From an uncultured Clostridia bacterium (GTDB lineage: Bacteria > Bacillota > Clostridia > UBA1381): a DNA stretch of 5,178 nucleotides. Position numbers and translations under genes: made by a program. The notes beneath the pieces are model-generated. The model worked only from the letters and a program-made list of their open reading frames with translations, had not been told where the DNA came from and did not search any database. This document shows positions 1-5,139 of the stretch, piece after piece. The DNA lies in NCBI GenBank assembly GCA_910578235.1, contig CAJTPP010000105.1:1-5178 (forward strand). The letters are read 5' to 3'. The stretch's first letter is position 1; each line of letters starts with the position of its first letter.

Positions 1-3
1 CAC

Positions 4-44
4 AAAAAAAGAATGTCCTTATTGGTTCAAGTCCAATAAGGACA
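4..44 (-). terminator. Intrinsic terminator after the tRNA-Pro(GGG) gene
   Basis: A perfect 12-bp stem (14-25 pairing with 33-44) encloses a 7-base loop. On the minus strand it is followed by a T-rich run, complementary to the A tract at 4-10. It starts 7 bases after the CCA end of the tRNA gene, so it should end the tRNA transcript. The loop region (24-34) is an exact inverted repeat of the T-arm of the adjacent tRNA at 66-76; see findings. Confidence 0.85.
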
Positions 45-51
45 CTCGGTA

Positions 52-127
52 TGGTCGGAGTGACAGGACTTGAACCTGCGGCCCCTTGACCCCCAGTCAA
101 GTGCGCTACCACCTGCGCTACACCCCG
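52..127 (-). tRNA. tRNA-Pro, anticodon GGG (reads CCC)
   Basis: The reverse complement folds into a complete 76-base cloverleaf: 7-bp acceptor stem (CGGGGTG with CACTCCG, one G-T pair), D stem GCGC/GCGC, anticodon stem CTTGA/TCAAG around loop CTGGGGG, and T arm GCAGG-TTCAAGT-CCTGT. The 3' CCA is encoded. The anticodon is GGG at positions 34-36 and is followed by G37, the usual TrmD methylation site in proline tRNAs. The C1-G72 pair and A73 also fit bacterial proline tRNA identity. It lies 40 bases downstream of a second proline tRNA with no convincing promoter of its own, so it probably depends on readthrough from the promoter at 275-303. Confidence 0.96.
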
Positions 128-134
128 GTTATGT

Positions 135-166
135 AAAAGCACAACGTCAAAATCCGTTGTGCTTTT
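135..166 (-). terminator. Hairpin between the two tRNA-Pro genes (weak terminator or processing element)
   Basis: A perfect 12-bp stem (135-146 with 155-166) encloses an 8-base loop. On the minus strand it begins one base after the CCA of tRNA-Pro(CGG). Its 3' arm ends in four T residues followed by ACAT, which is a weak T tract. Because no promoter is visible between it and tRNA-Pro(GGG), it probably terminates only partly, or marks a processing point in a dicistronic transcript. Confidence 0.6.
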
Positions 167-167
167 G

Positions 168-244
168 TGGTCGGGATGACAGGATTTGAACCTGCGGCCC
201 CTACGTCCCGAACGTAGTGCTCTACCAAACTGAGCCACATCCCG
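168..244 (-). tRNA. tRNA-Pro, anticodon CGG (reads CCG)
   Basis: The reverse complement is a complete 77-base cloverleaf: acceptor stem CGGGATG/CATCCCG, D stem GCTC/GAGC, anticodon stem CTACG/CGTAG around loop TTCGGGA, and T arm GCAGG-TTCAAAT-CCTGT. The discriminator is A and CCA is encoded. The anticodon is CGG with G37 next to it, and the C1-G72 pair is characteristic of bacterial proline tRNAs. Its variable and T-arm regions are almost identical to those of the neighbouring tRNA-Pro(GGG), whereas the D and anticodon arms differ. It is the first gene behind the promoter at 275-303. Confidence 0.96.
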
Positions 245-274
245 ATATGACTGTTATATTTAAACAGCTATATT

Positions 275-303
275 ATTATAGCATAAAAGAAGTTTAAAGT
301 CAA
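275..303 (-). promoter_or_regulatory. Promoter of the tRNA-Pro pair
   Basis: On the minus strand TTGACT (298-303) and TATAAT (275-280) are separated by exactly 17 bases. This is one mismatch from the housekeeping sigma consensus. Initiation would fall near 268, about 25 bases before the mature 5' end of tRNA-Pro(CGG). Confidence 0.87.
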
Positions 304-369
304 GATTGACAGAGAAATATTTTTCAACTTTTCTTTTTCGCAAAAAAACTCGAAAAAATTATAAAAATA

Positions 370-398
370 TTGCTTAAAATCGAATAATGTTATATAAT
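370..398 (+). promoter_or_regulatory. Promoter of rodA
   Basis: TTGCTT (370-375) and TATAAT (393-398) are separated by 17 bases on the plus strand. Transcription would begin near 405, giving rodA an AT-rich leader of roughly 100 bases. I saw no riboswitch or strong hairpin in that leader. The promoter is divergent from the tRNA-Pro promoter about 70 bases to the left. Confidence 0.75.
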
Positions 399-498
399 AA
401 GAACATACAATGGAAAACAGGTGTTATTTTTATCAGACAAATATAGAGCATGATGATAATTGCCTTTTATGACGTAATATATAATTATGATGGATTTT

Positions 499-503
499 AG
501 GAG
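499..503 (+). promoter_or_regulatory. Ribosome binding site that sets the rodA start at TTG 512
   Basis: AGGAG occupies 499-503 and is followed by 8 bases and then TTG at 512. The in-frame GTG at 503 overlaps the last base of this site and so cannot be served by it. Spacing therefore favours the TTG. Confidence 0.75.
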
Positions 504-511
504 TGATATTA

Positions 512-1645
512 TTGAAATTGAAAAGTGTATCAAAAAAATCAGTCATTCTCATGGAATTTGACTGGCTTTTATTTATATTAACAGTGGCTTTGTCGGTTTT
601 CGGTATAGTTATGATATATTCCGCGACACGCACACTGCAATCCAACACTAATGTTGTAGTACAGTCAGCAGCTATGATTATAGGATGTACTCTTATGATT
701 GCAATATGCTTTTTTGATTATGAGCAACTGAAAAATCTGATAAAGCCGATTTATATTTTCGCTGTGGCTATATTGATTTTGGTGCTTATAATTGGCATAG
801 GTGAAAACGAATGGGGCGCAAAAAGCTGGATCCGTTTTGGTACAATCGGTGTGCAGCCGTCGGAGCTTGCCAAAGTATGCTTTGTTGTAACCTTTTCTTA
901 TCATCTTTCAAAAGTGCATGATGATATAAATAAACCTCTGACAATCATCGGTTTACTTCTGCACATAGGTGTTTTTCTTGGACTTATAGCGCTTCAGCCC
1001 GATGTCGGAAGCGCCCTTGTATTTATTTTCATGTTTATATGTCTTATGTTTGTTGCAAAGCTTTCATATAAATATATAATACCTATAGGCACGGTCAGTA
1101 TAGCGTCACTGCCCCTTATATATAAATATGCGCTTGCTGAACACCAGCAAAAGCGTATACAGGTATTCTTAAATCCGGAGCTTGCGCCGCTTAAAGAAGG
1201 CTATAATGTAATACAGTCAAAAATAGCTGTAGGTTCGGGACAGCTTTGGGGAAAAGGTTACTTGCAGGGAACACAAAATCAGATGGGTTATCTGCCCACA
1301 AAGCATACGGACTTTATATTTGGTGTTATAAGTGAGGAGCTTGGTTTTATTGGCTCAATGATAGTTGTTGCCGCGCTGTTTCTTCTTATATACAAGTGTT
1401 TTAAAACAGCGCAGAAAGCTGATAACGCGTTTGGAAGATATATATGTGTCGGGGTGGGAGCTATGATGTTGTTTCATGTGTTTGAAAATGTCGGTATGTG
1501 TATAGGTATTATGCCGGTAACAGGTATTCCGCTGCCGTTTTTGAGCTATGGAGGCACATCGCTTGTGATCAATATGATTGCGATTGGACTTGTGCTAAGC
1601 GTATCATACCACAATAAACCCCGAAGCGTATTTGACGTTTACTGA
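512..1645 (+). CDS. rodA: RodA, SEDS-family peptidoglycan glycosyltransferase
   Basis: RodA polymerises lipid II into glycan strands in the cytoplasmic membrane as part of the rod-shape (elongation) complex, working with a class B penicillin-binding protein. The 377-residue protein, a normal length, has about ten hydrophobic segments. SEDS motifs are visible in order: AKSWIRFG (about 103-110), QPSELAK (115-121), LQPDVGSA (161-168), HTDFIF (265-270) and PLPFLSYGGTS (340-350). Asp267 in HTDF matches the aspartate proposed to be catalytic in RodA and FtsW. The LQPD motif, and the FLNPE and GTQNQ context around residues 220-257, resemble RodA more than FtsW, which usually has EPD. The start is placed at TTG 512 because AGGAG lies 8 bases upstream; GTG 503 would add three residues. 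The gene has its own promoter and a terminator shared with the convergent metH. A less likely alternative is an FtsW or SpoVE paralogue. Confidence 0.9.
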   Translation: MKLKSVSKKSVILMEFDWLLFILTVALSVFGIVMIYSATRTLQSNTNVVVQSAAMIIGCTLMIAICFFDYEQLKNLIKPIYIFAVAILILVLIIGIGENEWGAKSWIRFGTIGVQPSELAKVCFVVTFSYHLSKVHDDINKPLTIIGLLLHIGVFLGLIALQPDVGSALVFIFMFICLMFVAKLSYKYIIPIGTVSIASLPLIYKYALAEHQQKRIQVFLNPELAPLKEGYNVIQSKIAVGSGQLWGKGYLQGTQNQMGYLPTKHTDFIFGVISEELGFIGSMIVVAALFLLIYKCFKTAQKADNAFGRYICVGVGAMMLFHVFENVGMCIGIMPVTGIPLPFLSYGGTSLVINMIAIGLVLSVSYHNKPRSVFDVY

Positions 1646-1659
1646 TATAATTTATAGGA

Positions 1660-1681
1660 TACATTAGCTTTAACTAATGTA
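1660..1681. other. Small AT-rich hairpin downstream of rodA
   Basis: An 8-bp perfect inverted repeat (1660-1667 with 1674-1681) has a 6-base loop and lies 14 bases after the rodA stop. Neither strand has a T tract next to it, so it is not an intrinsic terminator by itself. It could protect the rodA mRNA 3' end or be incidental. Confidence 0.35.
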
Positions 1682-1711
1682 CCGTTTATTTCCACCTCGA
1701 AAGACACCAAT

Positions 1712-1753
1712 AAAACAGATGCCTGACATGAGAGTGTCAGGCATCTGTTTTTT
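1712..1753. terminator. Bidirectional terminator shared by rodA and metH
   Basis: A perfect 17-bp stem (1712-1728 with 1735-1751) encloses the 6-base loop TGAGAG. On the plus strand the hairpin runs into six T residues (1748-1753) and ends the rodA transcript. On the minus strand it also ends in a TTTTA run and lies immediately after the metH stop codon (1752-1754). One element therefore serves two convergent genes, saving space and limiting antisense readthrough. Confidence 0.92.
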
Positions 1754-4160
1754 ACTTTCCAAAAAATTCTTGCGCGTAATTGACGGACGAAAGAGCGTCC
1801 GGGCAGTATTTGTCTGCGCCGATCATATCGGCGTATTCCTGTGTAAGCACAGCTCCGCCAACCCATACCTTTGTGTCCAGTCCCTCCGCGCGTATTGTCT
1901 TTATGGTCTCCTCCATGCTGACAACAGTAGTTGTCATAAGAGCTGACAGTCCGCAAAGATGAATATCATTTTCGCGCAGAGCTTTAACAATTGTTTCCGG
2001 GGGAACGTCCTTGCCAAGATCATAAACATCATATCCATAATTTTCAAGCAGTACCTTGACTATATTTTTACCTATATCATGTATATCGCCCTTAACGGTT
2101 GCGACAGCAATTTTGCCTTTACTCTCCTGTTTAGTTCCCGATTTTTGCATATGTTCCTTTATGGCTTCAAAAGAATTACTTACGGTTTCGGCGCTCATCA
2201 TAAGCTGCGGAAGAAACATTATGCCTTTTTCAAATTCACGTCCCACAATGTTAAGCGCTTCTACCAGAATATTATTTATAATATCCATAGGCGCAATTGT
2301 TTCAAGCTGTTTCACGGTTTCATCATAAGACTGATCCTTCAGTCCTTTTATTATGATATCAAAAAGAGGATTTACATTTCCTGTTTTTTCTTTCTCATGA
2401 TTTTCCCGTGTTACGGTGGTTTGTGATTTTGTGCCAGCATAAGCATTTACGTATTCCTGACAGTCTTTATCATAGCAGGAAAGAGCCATAAATGCTCTGT
2501 ATGTGTTAATCATAGCGTCTGCGCAAGGGTTTATTATGCATGCGTCAAGCCCGTTATTGAGCGCCAGCGCAAAAAATGTGCCGTTTACAATTTCACGTCT
2601 GGGAAGTCCGAAAGAAATATTTGATACTCCCAGAGTAGTGCATATTCCAAGCTCGTCCTTTATCATTTTAAGAGCCTTTATTGTTTCGGCAGATTCACGC
2701 TGCTGGGCTGAAATAGTTAATGTGAGAGCGTCCATTACAAGATTTTTTGGCTTTATGCCGTAAGATGCCGCACTATCACGTATACGTTTCGCAATTTCAA
2801 ATCTTTGTTTTGCTTTTGGCGGAATACCGTCCTCATCGAGACACAAGCCTACAAGCACACCGCCGTATTTCCGCACTATAGGCATTATAGCGCAAATGCT
2901 TTCCTCCTTGCCGTTTACTGAATTTACCATAGGCTTTCCGTTATATATACGAAGCGCGCGCTCGATAGTCGCAGGATCAGAGCTGTCTATCTGGAGCGGC
3001 AGATTTACCGCCGCGCTTATTGATTTTACAGCTTTTTCCATTGCTGAGCATTCATCTATTTCGGGAAGACCGACATTTACGTCAAGTATGTGAGCGCCTG
3101 CGTCGCGCTGCGCAAATGCTTCGCTAAGAATATAATTTATATCGTCATTTCTCAAAGCTTCTTTAAATTTCTTTTTACCTGTAGGATTGATACGCTCGCC
3201 GACTATAACAGGGCCGCGACCAAGCACAACGGTTTTTGAGTATGAGGCGATAACAGTAATATTTTTCTCCTCAACAATTGGTTTGTATACACCGCATTTT
3301 TCTGTAAGAGCCCGGATATGTTCGGGAGTGGTACCGCAGCAGCCTCCCAATACAGATACTCCAAGCCGTGCCATTTTTTCACACTGCTCCCCGAACTGAG
3401 TGGGAGATACATTGTACACTGTCTGCCCGTTTTCAATCTGAGGCAGTCCGGCGTTGGGCTGTGCCATAATTGGAATAGAGGAAATTTCCGCAAGCGAAAC
3501 CATCATTTCTGTAATCTGTTCCGGTCCCAGACCACAGTTAATACCAACGCAGTCAACACCGAGACCCTCCATAATCGCAGACATTACTTTAACATCGCCG
3601 CCCGTTAGTGTTTTATAGCTTTCGTCAAAGGTCATTGTACAAAAAACAGGCAGCGAAGTGTTTTCCTTTACAGCAAGCACAGCGGCTTTTGCTTCAAGCG
3701 TGTCAGACATTGTCTCAATTATAACAAGATCAGCGCCGCATTTTTCAGCTGTCTTTGCTATTTTTGAAAAAGCTGCATAGCAATCGTCAAAGGAAAGGCT
3801 TCCAAGAGGCTCAAGAAGTCTTCCGCACGGACCCATATCAAACGCGACAAAACGCGGTTTATCATCTGACTGAAATTTACAAGCGGTTTTTTTCGCAATA
3901 CCGACCGCGGACGCGATAATCATATCAAGACTTATATCCGTTTCCAGCTTTAACGGATTTGCACCGAAGGTATTGGTTGTGATAATATCCGCTCCCGCTT
4001 CAAGATATTCTGTGTGTATTTTTTCAATAAGAGCGGGATTTGTGATGTTTAAAAGCTCAGGAATTTCGCCTGTTCCCATTCCGTTTTTCTGAAGCATAGT
4101 ACCCATACCGCCGTCAAAAAACAGTATTTTTTTGCCAAGATGTTGTCGTATATCAGCCAT
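1752..4160 (-). CDS. metH: Cobalamin-dependent methionine synthase, short form without reactivation domain
   Basis: The enzyme moves a methyl group from 5-methyltetrahydrofolate through cobalamin to homocysteine, giving methionine in the cytoplasm. The 802 residues contain an N-terminal homocysteine methyltransferase barrel (about 1-290) with zinc ligands Cys209 (GINCG) and Cys274-Cys275 (GGCCG). Next comes a pterin-binding barrel (about 315-575; VGERINPTG at 320-328), a helical cap (about 595-675) and a B12-binding Rossmann domain (about 682-802). DIHDIG (692-697) supplies His694, the expected lower cobalt ligand; GLSALMTTT (737-745) and VGGA (767-770) fit the cofactor pocket. The protein stops after the B12 domain, whereas Escherichia coli MetH has 1227 residues and a C-terminal S-adenosylmethionine-binding reactivation domain. 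Short forms are common in Clostridia, so a separate activation protein is likely elsewhere. The ATG has AAAGGA 8 bases upstream (4169-4174). The frame is intact. Confidence 0.95.
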   Translation of the reverse strand: MADIRQHLGKKILFFDGGMGTMLQKNGMGTGEIPELLNITNPALIEKIHTEYLEAGADIITTNTFGANPLKLETDISLDMIIASAVGIAKKTACKFQSDDKPRFVAFDMGPCGRLLEPLGSLSFDDCYAAFSKIAKTAEKCGADLVIIETMSDTLEAKAAVLAVKENTSLPVFCTMTFDESYKTLTGGDVKVMSAIMEGLGVDCVGINCGLGPEQITEMMVSLAEISSIPIMAQPNAGLPQIENGQTVYNVSPTQFGEQCEKMARLGVSVLGGCCGTTPEHIRALTEKCGVYKPIVEEKNITVIASYSKTVVLGRGPVIVGERINPTGKKKFKEALRNDDINYILSEAFAQRDAGAHILDVNVGLPEIDECSAMEKAVKSISAAVNLPLQIDSSDPATIERALRIYNGKPMVNSVNGKEESICAIMPIVRKYGGVLVGLCLDEDGIPPKAKQRFEIAKRIRDSAASYGIKPKNLVMDALTLTISAQQRESAETIKALKMIKDELGICTTLGVSNISFGLPRREIVNGTFFALALNNGLDACIINPCADAMINTYRAFMALSCYDKDCQEYVNAYAGTKSQTTVTRENHEKEKTGNVNPLFDIIIKGLKDQSYDETVKQLETIAPMDIINNILVEALNIVGREFEKGIMFLPQLMMSAETVSNSFEAIKEHMQKSGTKQESKGKIAVATVKGDIHDIGKNIVKVLLENYGYDVYDLGKDVPPETIVKALRENDIHLCGLSALMTTTVVSMEETIKTIRAEGLDTKVWVGGAVLTQEYADMIGADKYCPDALSSVNYAQEFFGK

Positions 4161-4360
4161 GTAAATTGTCCTTTCGTTTTTGAATGTAAAGCTTAAAAGC
4201 TGCTAACATAAATTGTGATTTATACTATTTATTTTTTACTTTTACCTTAATATAATAATCCGTTTATTAATATTTTATTTTGGTCTTAACAGCATTATTA
4301 ATGTTTAAATACTTAACGCTATAAATATTGTTATATTTTATGAATTTTCCATCTATAATA

Positions 4361-4397
4361 AACACCCGGCACTACTTGTGGAAGAGTGCCGGGTGTT
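4361..4397 (-). terminator. Terminator between spoVG and metH
   Basis: A GC-rich perfect 13-bp stem (4361-4373 with 4385-4397) encloses an 11-base loop. Transcribed from the minus strand, it follows the spoVG stop by 11 bases and continues into TATTATA, so it should end the spoVG mRNA and uncouple metH. The plus-strand side has a better T run (4396-4400), so it could also block antisense transcription into spoVG. Confidence 0.85.
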
Positions 4398-4408
4398 TTT
4401 ATTTATCT

Positions 4409-4684
4409 TTATTCCTCAGACGGAATTTCATCCTCGATAGCATCATAAGCAGCAAGAACCTTATTTTCAAGTATATTTCGCATTTCACTGTTAATCGGGT
4501 GAGCTATGTCTCTATACTCTCCGTCAGGAGTTCTCCTGCTGGGCATGGCTACAAATAATTTCTCCGGACCTTCAATTACTTTTACATCATGCACCGCAAA
4601 TGCATTGTCAAACGTAACAGATGCCACAGCTTTCATTTTGCCTTCGCTCGCTACCTTTTTAATTCTGATATCTGTTATTTCCAC
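4409..4684 (-). CDS. spoVG: SpoVG, regulatory nucleic-acid-binding protein
   Basis: SpoVG is a small, widely conserved Firmicutes protein that binds RNA and DNA. It influences sporulation-stage septation, the cell envelope and virulence genes in different species; its exact role here cannot be read from sequence. The 91-residue product begins MEITDIRIKKV, aligning directly with the known start MEVTDVRL of Bacillus subtilis SpoVG. It carries the family core FVAMPSRRTPDGEYRDIAHP at about 44-63 and an acidic C-terminal tail. The GTG at 4684 is chosen because it matches the family N-terminus and lies at good spacing from the SD-like AAGGGTGGTGA (4690-4700). Starting at GTG 4696 would add four residues (MVKN). 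A good promoter lies upstream and a terminator downstream, so it appears monocistronic. Confidence 0.95.
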   Translation of the reverse strand: MEITDIRIKKVASEGKMKAVASVTFDNAFAVHDVKVIEGPEKLFVAMPSRRTPDGEYRDIAHPINSEMRNILENKVLAAYDAIEDEIPSEE

Positions 4685-4689
4685 GTTTT

Positions 4690-4700
4690 TCACCACCCTT
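4690..4700 (-). promoter_or_regulatory. Ribosome binding site that sets the spoVG start at GTG 4684
   Basis: Minus-strand AAGGGTGGTGA resembles the anti-SD complement AAGGAGGTGA with a one-base insertion. Its central GG lies 8 bases from GTG 4684. The two GTG triplets at 4694-4696 and 4691-4693 fall inside this site, so they are more likely part of the SD than starts. Confidence 0.65.
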
Positions 4701-4719
4701 CGACATTTTCCTTAAAAAT

Positions 4720-4748
4720 ATAATATAGTAAATATTGTTATTTGTCAA
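4720..4748 (-). promoter_or_regulatory. Promoter of spoVG
   Basis: Minus-strand TTGACA (4743-4748), a full consensus -35, is followed after 17 bases by TATTAT (4720-4725). This looks like a housekeeping sigma promoter. The Bacillus subtilis gene is known for sigma-H control, and I saw no clear sigma-H match here. Initiation near 4713 would leave a leader of about 30 bases. Confidence 0.78.
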
Positions 4749-4830
4749 GTATTTTGCACATATTTTCTTGAAAAAAATACTAAAATATTGTTGGACTTTA
4801 TTTCAATTTTTCCAAAATTGCAAAAAAGGG

Positions 4831-4859
4831 TTTTCATTTTTACAATTAAGGTATATAAT
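4831..4859 (+). promoter_or_regulatory. Promoter of murC
   Basis: TTTTCA (4831-4836) and TATAAT (4854-4859) are separated by 17 bases on the plus strand. The -10 is perfect and the -35 matches four of six positions. It is divergent from the spoVG promoter and lies about 36 bases before the murC ATG, which has a strong site, TAAGGAG (4881-4887), 8 bases upstream. Confidence 0.65.
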
Positions 4860-4895
4860 AGTAGATACAGTAATCTTGTTTAAGGAGATAAAAAA

Positions 4896-5105
4896 ATGAG
4901 CACTTTTGTGATGTCTGATATAGAAAAAAATGCCGCTATACATTTTATCGGTATCGGCGGTATAAGTATGAGCGGACTGGCACAGATAGCGTTAAAGGAC
5001 GGATACCGCGTTACAGGCTCGGACTGGAATGAAACGCCTATAACAAAAAATCTTGAAAAAATGGGAAAAACCTCTTGCATTTTGAAAACAGCTGTGCTAT
5101 ACTAA
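4896..5105 (+). CDS. murC: MurC amino-terminal fragment (UDP-N-acetylmuramate--L-alanine ligase), truncated at the 3' end
   Basis: MurC adds L-alanine to UDP-N-acetylmuramic acid in the cytoplasm, the first amino-acid step of the peptidoglycan stem peptide. Residues 15-57 match the N-terminal nucleotide-binding domain: IHFIGIGGISMSGLA (15-29) holds the glycine-rich loop, followed by GYRVTGSD and ITKNLEKMG. Full-length MurC has roughly 430-460 residues, with a central ATP-binding ligase domain and a C-terminal domain. Here similarity stops at Gly57 (about 5066), and twelve unrelated residues follow before a TAA at 5103-5105. No other frame restores MurC. The last codons overlap a tRNA-Arg promoter. 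The promoter, ribosome binding site and start look functional, but the product cannot be an active ligase. Either murC was broken by rearrangement or the sequence is chimeric here. ATG 4896 is preferred over ATG 4911 because of the ribosome binding site. Confidence 0.85.
   Translation: MSTFVMSDIEKNAAIHFIGIGGISMSGLAQIALKDGYRVTGSDWNETPITKNLEKMGKTSCILKTAVLY
5075..5103 (+). promoter_or_regulatory. Promoter of tRNA-Arg(ACG)
   Basis: TTGCAT (5075-5080) and TATACT (5098-5103) are 17 bases apart, and a TG just before the -10 (5095-5096) gives an extended -10. Initiation near 5110 would leave about 30 bases before the mature tRNA. This well-formed promoter lies inside the 3' tail of the murC fragment's frame, showing that this DNA is not native murC coding sequence. 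Confidence 0.77.
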
Positions 5106-5139
5106 TCAAGCTGTTAAGAGAGATATCTCTTTGCGGTAT

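Noticed and set aside
306..334. TTGACA at 306-311 as a plus-strand -35 element for rodA
   Set aside because: No acceptable -10 lies at 16-18 bases; the pair at 370/393 is much better.
503..511. GTG 503 as the rodA start
   Set aside because: It overlaps the AGGAG ribosome binding site; TTG 512 has correct spacing.
1817..1833. A 7-bp GC-rich hairpin with a 3-base loop
   Set aside because: It is within conserved metH codons (MIGAD region) and is explained by coding sequence; there is no T tract.
1959..2426. A 155-codon plus-strand open frame opposite metH
   Set aside because: It lies wholly antisense to a clearly conserved region of metH, has a low-complexity Phe/Ile/Tyr-rich product, and no ribosome binding site or known family. 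The same applies to the other open frames overlapping metH, rodA and spoVG.
4208..4223. AT-only 6-bp hairpin in the metH leader as a regulatory structure
   Set aside because: It is short, lacks GC pairs and is expected by chance in such AT-rich DNA.
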